From the NCBI GenBank assembly GCA_031316155.1, contig JALDRB010000002.1, positions 248,001 to 312,000 on the forward strand: a stretch of DNA of 64,000 nt. Direction: 5' to 3'. Positions 36,601 through 45,791 of the stretch are shown here, piece after piece. The notes under the pieces were generated by a model, which was given only the letters and a program-made list of their open reading frames with translations, did no database searches and had not been told where the DNA came from. Positions within the stretch are counted from its first letter, which is position 1; every line of letters starts with the position of its first letter. The stretch is from Candidatus Scalindua sp. (GTDB taxonomy: Bacteria; Planctomycetota; Brocadiia; Brocadiales; Scalinduaceae). The translations under genes were made by a program, and so were the position numbers.

Positions 36601-36672
36601 TGAAGCGGCAAAAGCCGTTAGTGCGAAGAGGATCGATCGGTGATGTCGCTGCGCCCACTGTGGAATTGTCAT
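33610..36672 (-). CDS. RND efflux transporter, inner-membrane pump subunit
   Basis: 1020 residues, full-length AcrB/CusA-type pump with 12 membrane helices and two large periplasmic loops. N-terminal helix and FPRMNFPRVVVG start, porter repeats (ITWPVEEAVRSVPGVRNVRS), helix 4 with GLVIDDVIVMTEH carrying the acidic pair for proton relay, and the second half beginning YPLLILLGIMPLFGLGYF. It overlaps the adaptor gene by 4 bp. Adjacent CusRS-like regulators hint at metal or cationic-compound export, but metal-site residues were not verified. The region is more G+C-rich than its surroundings. Confidence 0.94.
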   Translation of the reverse strand: MTIPQWAQRHHRSILFALTAFAASGIFAGMGMPISLFPRMNFPRVVVGINAGDRPVERMAVEITWPVEEAVRSVPGVRNVRSNTSRGSADVSVNFEWNVDMISAMLQIESALNQIRGSLPAGTNFLVRRMDPTVFPVLGYSLISDTRSLVELRDIALFRIRPVLSTVTGVARVGVLGGAVEEYQIVVNPEKLNSYGLTINDVALAVSGSNVIKAVGRMEETYKLYLVLSDTQFGDISQIEQTILRSNINGVVYLEDVAAVSCGTAPQWIRVNADGHEAVLFQVYQQPGGNTVRIADECKIKLGELKKIMPSDVSVANWYDQSNLILASERSVRDALGIGIGLAVIVLFIFLRNLKLTLIALVTVPMSLAATVLILSRLGMSFNIMTLGGIAAAVGLVIDDVIVMTEHIIRRLRGSSGHYAKRIHEAAAEFTIPLAGSSASTIIIFAPLAFLNSVTGAFFKALSLTMAMCLAVSFLTAWLAVPLFGRQLLKQKDTEQTEGGPITTAAHNLYDALMRVVLRYPLLILLGIMPLFGLGYFAYQHTGSGFLPSMDEGGFILDYRTKSGTSLRETDRLLRQVEEILQAIPDVQTYSRRTGLSLGGHITEANEGDFFIRLTSEPRRGIDSVMDEIRDRIVHEVPGIEIEMAKLMEDLIGDLTAVPQPIEIKLFSDNGLLLQRLARKTAKEIKDIPGVVDIRDGIVLAGDAIEIHVDRVKAALEGMTPEEVTQTLENFLMGNVATNIQSGPKMVGLRVWIPYEDRFSTEDVRNLRLQSLDGHLFPLKRIANIEPVAGQSQIERDNLKRMIAVTGRISGRDMGSTVHDVIRVLDQPGFLPKDVYYTIGGLYEQQQGAFRDLVTVFVAAVVLVFVLLLFLFESFQAAIAMILTTLLALVPVFIGLWLTHTDLTITAMMGLTMIVGIVTEAEVFFYSEYRDVSQVIPFKQRLILIGKNRMRPTAMTTLATIIALSPIACGIGEGAGMLQPLAIAIISGLVLKMPLTLIVLPVLLMVLAKIKDRTVQRLLG

Positions 36673-37787
36673 GGTTTGCGTTCCTCTAAGACCAGCATAC
36701 CATCAGATAGCTCATAATTTCCCAACACAACTACAGGATCACCTTCTTTCAACTCTTTTGAGATTATTTCCATTTTTCCGGAAGTTTCCAATCCGATTTC
36801 CACCACATGTTTCACGGCGTGACCTTCCCGGACCGTAAAGAGACTCTGTCCGCCGCCATCAGGCAGAATGGCCTCACGCGGGGCCAGTAAGGCATTACCA
36901 GAACTTATTATAATCTTCCCCTCGATGTAGTCGTTGAGCAACAATCCGTCATTAGATATTGGCTTAACCAATACACTTACAAGACGTGTACTGGGATCGA
37001 CCTGGCGGGTAACTGTCTGGATGATCCCTTCAATAGATTTAGAGTCTGGTGCAAGAATGGGTTTCAATTTTACCAATTGACCTTTCTGAAGCCGGTTAAC
37101 GTCTTCGGACTCAACCCCGAGGCGGACAATGATCTGGTCCTCATGCGCCAGTTGCAGGAGGTTTGTGCCTGCCGGCAGGGTCTGACCCGGCTGCGCGCCG
37201 ATGAAATACACAATGCCTGCTGAAGCGGCTCTGATTTCCTTCATTGATTCAACACCGCGCTCTTTAAAACTACTGAGTCTCTTTTCAGCCAGACTGATCC
37301 TGAGTTGTACCGGCACCATGTCCTGCTTTGTGGATAACTGCAACTTGATGCGATCGTTCAAAAGCTCCTCTTCCAGACGCGCGGATTCAAGTTCGTTCTG
37401 TACCTGTTCGAGTAGTAACTGTGTATCAGGGCTGGGATTGATTCTGAGTAACAAATCACCGGGGTTAACAACCTCTCCTCCCGTTACCAGCACACTGGCG
37501 ACGAGACACTCGTAGGTAACATTATATGTTTCTATGGTGCTCGGAAGTGGTTCCACTATTCCGTGCGTTGTAAGCGTTTCGTTCATACGGCCATAGTTCA
37601 ACGGAACCGTTTTCACTCTCACCACAGGAGAACTATTCTCTATAATTGCCTGACCGGCGTCGCCAGGGCCAGCAGATGCAGCGGTTGACGGTTCAGAGTG
37701 TCTACGCCAACAGTATAATGATAATGACACGATAATCAGGGTAATAGCTATTCCAATTACCGCTTTTAGACCTATTTTTTGAGTCAT
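36669..37787 (-). CDS. RND efflux periplasmic adaptor (membrane fusion protein)
   Basis: About 372 residues from the ATG at 37787, which has AAGGAA upstream and starts at the membrane anchor (LKAVIGIAITLIIVSLSLYC); the frame opens earlier at 37844 but without a ribosome site. Lipoyl/hairpin domain (VLVTGGEVVNPGDLLLRI), coiled-coil hairpin, and beta-barrel (VRLGVESEDVNRLQKGQLVK). It links the inner pump to the outer-membrane channel and overlaps the pump gene by ATGA. Confidence 0.92.
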   Translation of the reverse strand: MTQKIGLKAVIGIAITLIIVSLSLYCWRRHSEPSTAASAGPGDAGQAIIENSSPVVRVKTVPLNYGRMNETLTTHGIVEPLPSTIETYNVTYECLVASVLVTGGEVVNPGDLLLRINPSPDTQLLLEQVQNELESARLEEELLNDRIKLQLSTKQDMVPVQLRISLAEKRLSSFKERGVESMKEIRAASAGIVYFIGAQPGQTLPAGTNLLQLAHEDQIIVRLGVESEDVNRLQKGQLVKLKPILAPDSKSIEGIIQTVTRQVDPSTRLVSVLVKPISNDGLLLNDYIEGKIIISSGNALLAPREAILPDGGGQSLFTVREGHAVKHVVEIGLETSGKMEIISKELKEGDPVVVLGNYELSDGMLVLEERKP

Positions 37788-37925
37788 GACACTATTCCTT
37801 TTATTATGTTTTCTATCCTTATAATCATCTTTGTCAACAAACACAGGCGGAAACTTGCCTGCCTGACAATTAGTCAGGTAAAAAGGTTTCCACTACGGTT
37901 AACAATCGTAGAACACCCGGAGTCG

Positions 37926-39317
37926 TTATTTTAATGACACAGGCTCAGTAACCAAAGGAACCGACTCTATACTGTATATTCCGACGGCAAGTTCAAATGC
38001 GAAACGTGAATCCATCAGTTGCTGTTTCAGGAGGATCAGGTCAATACGTTTTTGCGCCAGGCTGCCCCATGTATTGTAATAGATAACTACGTCTGAATAA
38101 CCTTGTTCCAGCCCCTGCCGATAAGTGAGAAGGAGCTTCTCCAATACTTGAATAGCCTCTTTGGAGACGGTGATCCTGTGATTGAGAGAAAGAATGACTT
38201 TTAAAAGTTTGGCGGCAGTTATCCGCGCCGCAAAAACACTGTTAACATATTGATCAAAGAGTTGTTTTCTGGTGGCGCCTTCGAAAGCTATCATTCCCTG
38301 ATTGCGATTAAAGATGGGCAATCCTATGGTAATACCTGGACCAGTGTTATAGAAACTGCCAAAGTCACGCGCTTGGTTGACACCCGGGTTTATCATCGGA
38401 AACTGTGTAAGAATCGCTGCCCTCACCGCCGCTTCCTCACTTTTGTAACCTTGACGCAGTGCTAACAGGTCCAGACGACGTGTATCAATACTTGCAACAA
38501 ACGGTTCGAGTAATGAAATATCAATGTTATCCATCAATTCGATGTTGTTCTGCAATTTTATCTCATAATCAGAAGGGAGGCCGAGAAGCTGTTTCAGTGT
38601 CAGAAGCTGCTGACCTGATTCCTGTGTGACTTGTAACAATGCAACTTGCGCCTGATTATAGGCAGCCTCGGCTGCGGCCAGGTCCAGTTTTGTAAGAAGG
38701 CCATTCTGTACCGCCTGACGAACAAGGTTGACATTTTCAGATAATAGCTGTTCCATTTCCTTTCTGATCTGAGCCTGTTTATTCAGGGCCACAAGTTGGT
38801 AAACGGCCATCCGCGCTCCCTGCGCCACCTGCAACTCCATCCAGGCAACAACAAGATCTATTTCCGCTTGTTTTGCGGACGCCACTTCCACCCTGGAGGA
38901 CCGGCTTATAAGGGACTCAATATTCCAGTTGAGATTGGTTGCGAAACTGTTAACGAGTCCCTCTATGGCCCCCCCGGTGGGAAAATTTAAATTGTAGGAG
39001 AATTGTGGATTTGGCAATAACCCAGCCTGCAGCAATTGCGCCTCTGCAAGGAGTCGGCGGTCTCTCTCCACCGTCAAGGAGGGATCCAACAAGACGGCCA
39101 AAACTGCCGCTTCATCCGGTGAAAGTCCGTCACGATCGTCAAAGTCTATAGGTTTCAGAACAGGGTGATCAATAGATCCGGCCATAATACGAATATCATT
39201 TATAGAAGGGACGGCAAGTTTTTCCTCTACGGCCTCAGAGGTTAGATATCTCGGATGATACGAAGCGCATCCGGAAAAAACCGCTGATAAAAGAGATAGC
39301 CAGAAAAGCATCTTCAT
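37926..39317 (-). CDS. TolC-like outer-membrane efflux lipoprotein
   Basis: About 463 residues from ATG 39317 (an ATG 6 bp later is equally possible). The signal peptide ends in the lipobox FSGC, so it is a lipid-anchored OEP-family channel (NodT/CusC-like). Two helical OEP repeats are seen, with long alpha-hairpins (ALNQ-type NKQAQIRKEMEQLL and the second LLKVILSLNHRITVSKEAI). The frame extends to 39527 but that section overlaps the upstream gene's end. First gene of the efflux operon. Confidence 0.9.
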   Translation of the reverse strand: MKMLFWLSLLSAVFSGCASYHPRYLTSEAVEEKLAVPSINDIRIMAGSIDHPVLKPIDFDDRDGLSPDEAAVLAVLLDPSLTVERDRRLLAEAQLLQAGLLPNPQFSYNLNFPTGGAIEGLVNSFATNLNWNIESLISRSSRVEVASAKQAEIDLVVAWMELQVAQGARMAVYQLVALNKQAQIRKEMEQLLSENVNLVRQAVQNGLLTKLDLAAAEAAYNQAQVALLQVTQESGQQLLTLKQLLGLPSDYEIKLQNNIELMDNIDISLLEPFVASIDTRRLDLLALRQGYKSEEAAVRAAILTQFPMINPGVNQARDFGSFYNTGPGITIGLPIFNRNQGMIAFEGATRKQLFDQYVNSVFAARITAAKLLKVILSLNHRITVSKEAIQVLEKLLLTYRQGLEQGYSDVVIYYNTWGSLAQKRIDLILLKQQLMDSRFAFELAVGIYSIESVPLVTEPVSLK

Positions 39318-39462
39318 ACCCTTAAGCCAAAAATTCTTATGTCTTGTGAAAGGAAAAAAGAACTTCTTATAACCTTGCAATACGGTTAAGGATTCCATTT
39401 TCGTGTCTCGATTGTATAAGAATATCCATCTTGATTCTCTGATCTTCAGGACTTCTTGTTTT

Positions 39463-41268
39463 TTATTGAGCATCCTGGTTACAAATACGTAATAAGAGTA
39501 ATGTTTTCTTCTTGATACGTTTTTCATCAGGGATAAGCCTTAATCCATTTTTCCATTCCATTTTCAGGTAAGAGGGATTGGGTCGCTCCTCAAGTATAGG
39601 CTCATAATTTAACTTTGAAAGAAGGGAAAGATTATTTTTTTCTAACAGAACAAAATCACCCGGGACGGTTTTTTCAACAAGTTTTTTCACTAAGTCTTCC
39701 GGGAATGTATTTTGATCGCAAGAAACAGAGGGGTAAGGTGGATGCTCCAGGCCATAGATAAGTTTAGCATTATCCAACATAAAAAGAACAACTCTTTTGT
39801 TTCGGGTTTTCTCAGTCACTATTTTTGTAAACTCCCTGAAAGTAGAATTGTTTCCGATATCCGGAAGACTTACGTTTACAACAATAATAAGAGAAATTAA
39901 AAAAACAGTGAAAATAGTAATAACCGGAGAAAACCTCTTTTTCATCGCAACAACCAAAAGCACTCCTCCGAAAAGAAAAGTGGTAATTCCAGATGGATAC
40001 AAACAGGCAGAATCGAGTCTATCCGGAATAAAAACAGAAATAAAAATAAGTAAAGCTCCCAGAATGAAAACCAGACTTGTCAGTATGAGGCTGTATATAA
40101 AAATACTTCTTTCTCTTGAGTTACCGGATTTGACGGCGGTTTCTTCACTTCTAATCAGCAGATGGATATGCGTGGCAATAAGTACCGCGGCAGCCGGTAT
40201 GGCTGGTAAACAATAATACGGCCTTCTTGAAGCCATCAGGGAGAAAAAGATAAGGAGAGAAAAGAACCAGATTCCGAATGGTTCTTTTTTATCTTTTACC
40301 ACTTTTCTGTCTCGCCACCAGGTGATCAATGCACCCGGTAAAAAGAGAGACCAGGGGAACAGAAATGAGAAGGGCGCTTCCAGGTAAACCCATGGAGGAT
40401 TCTTGTGATCTATTGGATCAGCAACTCTATTGAGATTTTCCTGTATGACCATATGTAAAGGCAACGGTAGATTGTTGACAGAACCGGTGATCAGATAGGT
40501 ATATATTTCATTTGTCGTATTGATTATATCACCCAGGATCCAGAACCACAGTCCGAAATAAGTGGCTCCTGCCATGGAAGCGCCTGCAAAGAAATGGGAC
40601 AAGAATCTCCATGACAGAGATCTCAAACCCAGGCTAAGAATCCTGTGGCACAGGATAACCAGAAGAGGAAGTCCTCCAATCAGTCCTTTGATATGGCAAT
40701 TGATACCTATAATAAAGCCCAGCAGCAACCACCACCAGAAAACCGGGTTTTTGTGAACGGTCTTAAAATATATCCAAACCGTTATGAGAAAAAGAAGCAG
40801 GTTCAACATGTCTGCGGAAGCCGTACGGCCAATCTGATACATTTGGAAGGATGTTAAGATTATGAGAGCACTGGTTAGACCAATCTTGCGGTTATAGAAA
40901 AAAGAGGCAAGATCATAAATAAGGAATGGAATGAGGAAGCTGGCCAGAACAGTCGGAAATCGAATCACCCATTCGTTAAGCCGCTGACTTCCAATGCCCG
41001 CCTTAACTCCGAGGATCGCCCAATAAGATAAGATGGGTTTGTCCCAATAAATCTGTCCATTTATCGTCGGCGTTTTCCAATTATTTGAAAGTTCCATTTC
41101 CCTTGTAATCTCTCCCCAACGTCCTTCTGAATGAGATAACGGAAGGGAATCAATATTCATAAAATAGACCAGTAAACCCACTACGAGCAGAATAAAAAGA
41201 TCTCTGCTTCGTTTGTCAGGACAGACAGATTTAAGTTTTTCTCTGTAACCGGTTTTGTTTGTCTTCAT
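39463..41268 (-). CDS. ArnT/PMT-type membrane glycosyltransferase (GT39/GT83-like)
   Basis: 601 residues with about 12 membrane helices. The N-terminal periplasmic motif SHSEGRWGEITREMELSNNW and WDKPILSYW correspond to the acidic motif of dolichol/undecaprenyl-phosphate-dependent glycosyltransferases; RFPTVLASFLIPFLIY follows. A C-terminal soluble domain of ~110 residues ends the protein. It transfers a lipid-linked sugar on the outer face of the inner membrane; sugar and acceptor unknown. Its start overlaps the next upstream glycosyltransferase by 38 bp, so they are coupled. Confidence 0.88.
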   Translation of the reverse strand: MKTNKTGYREKLKSVCPDKRSRDLFILLVVGLLVYFMNIDSLPLSHSEGRWGEITREMELSNNWKTPTINGQIYWDKPILSYWAILGVKAGIGSQRLNEWVIRFPTVLASFLIPFLIYDLASFFYNRKIGLTSALIILTSFQMYQIGRTASADMLNLLLFLITVWIYFKTVHKNPVFWWWLLLGFIIGINCHIKGLIGGLPLLVILCHRILSLGLRSLSWRFLSHFFAGASMAGATYFGLWFWILGDIINTTNEIYTYLITGSVNNLPLPLHMVIQENLNRVADPIDHKNPPWVYLEAPFSFLFPWSLFLPGALITWWRDRKVVKDKKEPFGIWFFSLLIFFSLMASRRPYYCLPAIPAAAVLIATHIHLLIRSEETAVKSGNSRERSIFIYSLILTSLVFILGALLIFISVFIPDRLDSACLYPSGITTFLFGGVLLVVAMKKRFSPVITIFTVFLISLIIVVNVSLPDIGNNSTFREFTKIVTEKTRNKRVVLFMLDNAKLIYGLEHPPYPSVSCDQNTFPEDLVKKLVEKTVPGDFVLLEKNNLSLLSKLNYEPILEERPNPSYLKMEWKNGLRLIPDEKRIKKKTLLLLRICNQDAQ

Positions 41269-42883
41269 TACTCAATAGTTTCATGTGTCTCATATTTGGG
41301 GTTTCCGAAAGAAGAACATTGTGAAATACATTCCTATCCCTGATGATTTTATATAATGGCATGCGATCCTGCTTGTCCACTACAAGCATAAGCACACTAT
41401 TGTTTCTGGCTATAGATTCTATTTTATCCAACTCATTGACAGGGATGATATAATGAGAGGTATAAAAGGGTACAATAGCTATAGTAGTCTCATCGGGCTG
41501 TAATGCATAAAGGCTTTTCTCTCTTACGGTCATTATTTCACCCAGCTTCTCGCAAAATGGTTTGAAACTCTTGCGTTCATTTATATATGGATAGAAAACA
41601 AGTACACCGGAGAGATAAATCAGGCTCAATAATATTGAAATGCCACAGAGTTTAATAACCTTGTTTTTTATAAATGAACGAAAGACTACAATAGAACAAA
41701 TTGCCAGCGCCGGTATTAAGAAATTAAACTGAGCAGTCCTGAATAGATCGAGTTTGAAAGCCTTGCTGATTAAGACAACACTACCAATACCGCAAAAGCA
41801 CAGGATAGACCACTGACCTATCCTGTCAGTCCAGTGATTAACCTTACGGGCTTCCACATCATTAAACCATAAACCTGTAAGTATAGAGAGGGGAGGAAAG
41901 AGAGGTACAAGATAAATACCGCGCTTGGTTCCTGCAAGCGAGAGCATAAGAAAACCTGACACAAACCACAAGATAAGAAAGAGTCTATTTTTTTCAGCAA
42001 ACCCTTTGCGGCAGGCATAGAAGAATACCACAGGCGTCAATATACTCCACGGCAAAAACACTTTCCAATAGTCAACTAAATAACGGTAGACGACATCTCT
42101 GTGTCCACCCGCATATCCACTCCCCGGCACAAAACGTTGAAGATTGTTATGAACCAGGAATGTATTAAGATATTCCCAGGAGCCCTCTTTCCAGAGGAAC
42201 CAGAACCAGAGAGTGATAGAGGCACAGACGGTAAAAATACCGATCCAGGGCATGGCTCTTTTTATCTCTCGCCAATCCTTTGTCCATAATATCCAGCATA
42301 AGAACAGCAGGGCCGGAAATGCAAGGCCTACAAATCCTTTGGAAAAAAAGCTTCCTGTTGCAAAGAGGTAGCAAATTGTGTAATTAACTCTTTTTTTACT
42401 CTCTGTAGCACTTAAGCCTGAATAGAGCCAGTAGACGGTCCCCGTTACAAAAAAGACGAGAGATGGATCTACAAGTGATTTGTGGTTGATATAAAAGAAT
42501 TCAGTACTTAATGCAAGAACCATGCAAGACCATATGGCAGTATTCCGGTCAAACATCTTTTTGCCCAGAAGATAGGTAAACACCAGTGTTCCCAGCCCGA
42601 AAAATACAGAGGGAATTCTGGCTGCTCCTGCCGAAGGGCCGCCGAAAAGTTTGTAAGAGAGAGCCACACACCAGAAATAAAGAGGCGGTTCTTCCAGAAA
42701 TGGCTGAAGACCAAGTCGTGGCACCGCCAGGGAAGCGTTGTCATCAAGAAACTCACGGCCAATTTCCGCAACACGAGGCTCATCAGATGTCCAGAGATCA
42801 TGGTCAAATATTCCCACAAATGACAAGACAAGGATTGTGGCTACAAACCAGTATTTAAGACAGAATAATTTGAATTTTTCCAT
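41231..42883 (-). CDS. ArnT/PMT-type membrane glycosyltransferase, paralogue of the 53-kb gene
   Basis: 550 residues. The motif DHDLWTSDEPRVAEIGREFL, RLGLQPFLEEPPLYFW and about 11 membrane helices identify a GT39/ArnT-like enzyme. It is highly similar along its length to the protein at 53253-54890 (most N-terminal residues identical), showing a duplication, with the arn genes lying between the two copies. Two of the glycines or lysines in the PFLEKPP motif differ (PFLEEPP here). Substrate not known. Confidence 0.88.
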   Translation of the reverse strand: MEKFKLFCLKYWFVATILVLSFVGIFDHDLWTSDEPRVAEIGREFLDDNASLAVPRLGLQPFLEEPPLYFWCVALSYKLFGGPSAGAARIPSVFFGLGTLVFTYLLGKKMFDRNTAIWSCMVLALSTEFFYINHKSLVDPSLVFFVTGTVYWLYSGLSATESKKRVNYTICYLFATGSFFSKGFVGLAFPALLFLCWILWTKDWREIKRAMPWIGIFTVCASITLWFWFLWKEGSWEYLNTFLVHNNLQRFVPGSGYAGGHRDVVYRYLVDYWKVFLPWSILTPVVFFYACRKGFAEKNRLFLILWFVSGFLMLSLAGTKRGIYLVPLFPPLSILTGLWFNDVEARKVNHWTDRIGQWSILCFCGIGSVVLISKAFKLDLFRTAQFNFLIPALAICSIVVFRSFIKNKVIKLCGISILLSLIYLSGVLVFYPYINERKSFKPFCEKLGEIMTVREKSLYALQPDETTIAIVPFYTSHYIIPVNELDKIESIARNNSVLMLVVDKQDRMPLYKIIRDRNVFHNVLLSETPNMRHMKLLSNEDKQNRLQRKT

Positions 42884-43053
42884 TTTCTAGAAACGGGAAT
42901 AAATCAATAGGTGAAATAAGTTTCATACTATACCAATTAATCATTAAGTTATAATGAAGGAAAGATGAGAAAACGTTAATGGGGCATTATTTTTTATTGC
43001 AGATAAGCAAGAAGACTTGTTGTGAGCGAAATTAAGTTTACGTCAAATGTGTT

Positions 43054-44019
43054 TCATTTGAAAGAATTCTGACCTGAACCGGATGATTTGAGGTATGATC
43101 CGGAATTATGAGTATTACGATAAACTTTCTTTATGATAAATAAGATGCAAATCAAAGAACCCCATATAATAAAACCTGTTACTAACTGATTATTATTACC
43201 AAAAAACCACTCATACTTCTCTCGAATTCGCACAAGGAAGAGGCTGTCAGCCTTCATCATAAATACCCATCCTGAGTGCAGGCCTATAGAAAGGTATAAT
43301 GATTTTGTCAGAAGGAAAGCATAAGAAAGCACCACGCCAACTAAAAAAAGCCCAATGCTTGATGGCAGGTTTTCTATGAATTGAAGAAAAAGAGGTTTAA
43401 AAAACTGTGACATAGTTGTAAAACCGACAGATACCTGAAACCCTCTGGCAACAAGAACTTCAGTATTCAAAAAGTGAAGAACAGAGTAAATCGCACTGGT
43501 TGCACATACGGCAATTGCTATGGGCATATCCTTCATAAAGGATTGCAAGACAAAACCTCTAAAAAACAGTTCTTCAATAAAGCCTATAAGACAAGCTATT
43601 AAGAAATATTTGCTGATTTCAGATAGTATTATTCCTGCTGAATTAAAATCTATATGAATCATCCAAGCACCAAAAAGGATTGCAAGAGAGTAATAGATGA
43701 GTAAAGAAATTACGGCCATGAAAAACCCGGAAAGAAATTTCCTGAAACATCCCGACCTCATCTTCAAACCCAAAGCCATTAAGGGCCCAATTCCCAGAGA
43801 CTTTCTTAAAATCACAAACACTATCAATGCAGCGAGCATTAATATTCTTCTCATTACTTTGCCAAAATCATATGTGCCATTTTCATAGTCTACACTATCT
43901 GCTAGAAATTCTATTTTTTCTAACATAAAATCCAGAGATATTTTTACTAGAGGAGCAAGGATGCAACTGAGAATTATTATGATTAAAAATATGAGCAGGA
44001 GTTTTCTGTATTTTTCCAT
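43054..44019 (-). CDS. CPBP-family (CAAX-protease/Rce1-like) intramembrane metalloprotease
   Basis: 321 residues, about eight membrane helices. The motifs EELFFRGFVLQ (EExxxR), YSVLHFLN (xxxxH) and GLHSGWVF (HxxxB) give the glutamate and histidine ligands of the ABI/CPBP glutamic-type protease family. Bacterial members handle peptide self-immunity or signalling; targets are unknown. It stands 148 bp downstream of the ICMT-like methyltransferase. Confidence 0.85.
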   Translation of the reverse strand: MEKYRKLLLIFLIIIILSCILAPLVKISLDFMLEKIEFLADSVDYENGTYDFGKVMRRILMLAALIVFVILRKSLGIGPLMALGLKMRSGCFRKFLSGFFMAVISLLIYYSLAILFGAWMIHIDFNSAGIILSEISKYFLIACLIGFIEELFFRGFVLQSFMKDMPIAIAVCATSAIYSVLHFLNTEVLVARGFQVSVGFTTMSQFFKPLFLQFIENLPSSIGLFLVGVVLSYAFLLTKSLYLSIGLHSGWVFMMKADSLFLVRIREKYEWFFGNNNQLVTGFIIWGSLICILFIIKKVYRNTHNSGSYLKSSGSGQNSFK

Positions 44020-44167
44020 TTTTTATATTTGATCGGTACCGGGTGAGAAACACCCACTTTTTATCCGTAACCAATAGAGGCGGATGTTTTTTCCATAACA
44101 GGAAGGATAAGAGATAACAGTAGAATAATTAACCGGCGTAATTGTTATTATGGTGAGCATTCAGGAA

Positions 44168-44953
44168 TTACGTAGATAGTTTTTCATGTTTTTTCAAATA
44201 CCGTGTTACGCAGTAAAAAACAAAAACCGGTATAAGACATAAAGAGATGACGAATATGTCCTTTTTCCTGGCGGCGTATCCGAAATGGAGAATCTCTGTC
44301 CATATTCTTAAAACGATAGCGCTGCCGACCCATATGCAAATCATGTTATATTCCTTCCTTAGGAAACGGAACCAGTCGAAGCCACCACTGCTCAGGGTAT
44401 TTCGGATTCCGGCAAATCGTGGAATAAATCTGGGCACTCTGTTACAATATTCCTCGTACTCCACGCCAAACTTTCTCCTCAGAAAGTCTTCCTCAGCCAT
44501 AACAATGGCTATATATCCAAAGATGAAGAAACTATACGCAGTGATATATCCCCACACTGAATTATAGATGATACCCATACCAATGATAATCAAGATATTT
44601 CCAAAGTAGAGAGGATTACGGGAATGGGCAAAGAGACCTCCCTGCACTAACCTGTTTGCCATCATTTTATTATCTCTTCCGCCTCTTTTGATGTAGTCTT
44701 TGCCTATCACCAATGCTCTCAATACCTGTCCGGTTATGGCTACGGCAAAGCCGGCAATATCCATACAATTGTCATAAAATGTACTTTTAAAGAGAAGTTC
44801 CGGTTTTGTGCTGATGATCAATGCAAATCCAACCACGAAAAACATCGTATTTCGATATCGAAACAGAGTGTTGCCGGTATGTATCATAGACTTTCTGAAA
44901 AATCCTGTACCGTTTGATGTTCTAATTTCTTTCATGCGCTTCATTTTCTGCAT
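44168..44953 (-). CDS. Isoprenylcysteine carboxyl methyltransferase (ICMT/PEMT)-like membrane protein
   Basis: 261 residues with five or more membrane helices. The PEMT/ICMT signature HSRNPLYFGNILIIIGMG is about residue 114, and EEDFLRRKFGVEYEEY with RVPRFIPRF is the usual second SAM-binding region. In bacteria these enzymes methylate lipids or other small hydrophobic acceptors; the eukaryotic ones methylate prenylated proteins. Neighbours are CmoA upstream (40 bp) and a CAAX-protease-like gene downstream. Confidence 0.85.
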   Translation of the reverse strand: MQKMKRMKEIRTSNGTGFFRKSMIHTGNTLFRYRNTMFFVVGFALIISTKPELLFKSTFYDNCMDIAGFAVAITGQVLRALVIGKDYIKRGGRDNKMMANRLVQGGLFAHSRNPLYFGNILIIIGMGIIYNSVWGYITAYSFFIFGYIAIVMAEEDFLRRKFGVEYEEYCNRVPRFIPRFAGIRNTLSSGGFDWFRFLRKEYNMICIWVGSAIVLRIWTEILHFGYAARKKDIFVISLCLIPVFVFYCVTRYLKKHEKLST

Positions 44954-44993
44954 CAGAGAGTATTACTCTGTTTTTCATCAGGAAACAGATATG

Positions 44994-45740
44994 TTATTTT
45001 TGAGATTGGGAACTGCTTTTCAACGCTACCAGACCACAAAAGTTATACCATTTGAAGAAAGTATCGCAGTGGGCAAAACCAGCTCTTTTTAACAGATCCT
45101 TATTTTCATCTAACCGGTATGGTATGAGGATGTTTTCTAACGCTTCTCTCTTTTGTGATATTTCCAATTCCGTATATCCATTTCTTTTCTTCATCTCATA
45201 GTAGTATTTTATAAACATCCGGTTAAAGTCAGAGTTGTTACCCAGCACTTTTTCAATGAGGATTAAACAACCGTTTTCACACAAACCTTCATAAATATTC
45301 TTTATTACCTGATCTCTGTTCAAAGGACGCACAAACTGCAGTGTCAGATTCAAAACCACAACTGATGCGTTTGTGATATTAACCTCATTGTTCAAGTCCG
45401 CGCAAATAAGAGAATACTCTTTTGTTAAATTGTTTTCAGAAAACCGTGCCCTGCATCTGTCCAGCATGTCTTGTGAAGAATCTATTCCGATATACCTGAC
45501 ATCTTTCTTTGTTGCCTTATAGATATTAAAAAGGGTAATACCGGTGGAGCATCCCAAATCGTAGATATTAGTGCCATCAACTGCAAAATCCTCCGCTATT
45601 TCGCCTATCATCCTTTGTATTTCTTTATAGAAGGGGACAGATCGTTCAAGCATATCATCGAAGACTGACGCTGTCTCCTTTCCAAAATTAAAGTCTGACA
45701 TCTTATCCTTCTTGTCTGCAAATATTTTATCTTTATTCAT
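44994..45740 (-). CDS. cmoA: Carboxy-S-adenosyl-L-methionine synthase
   Basis: About 248 residues from the ATG at 45740, which matches the family N-terminus (DKIFADK...FNFGKETASVFDDM); an upstream ATG (45773) is possible. SAM-binding YDLGCSTGITL, then LTLQFV and the diagnostic RNGYTELEISQKREALENIL with the Arg that binds the carboxylate. CmoA makes Cx-SAM from SAM and prephenate for CmoB-dependent tRNA wobble modification (cmo5U34). No cmoB is in the window. It sits within a cell-envelope gene block. Confidence 0.9.
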   Translation of the reverse strand: MNKDKIFADKKDKMSDFNFGKETASVFDDMLERSVPFYKEIQRMIGEIAEDFAVDGTNIYDLGCSTGITLFNIYKATKKDVRYIGIDSSQDMLDRCRARFSENNLTKEYSLICADLNNEVNITNASVVVLNLTLQFVRPLNRDQVIKNIYEGLCENGCLILIEKVLGNNSDFNRMFIKYYYEMKKRNGYTELEISQKREALENILIPYRLDENKDLLKRAGFAHCDTFFKWYNFCGLVALKSSSQSQK

Positions 45741-45791
45741 GTTTGGTAACTCACAGAGCTTTTTGTTTGCCACATTTCTTCTGTGGTATGA

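Noticed and set aside
34338..36643. Many open frames opposite the RND pump gene
   Set aside because: Shadow frames caused by the higher G+C codon use of the pump gene; no motifs or ribosome sites.
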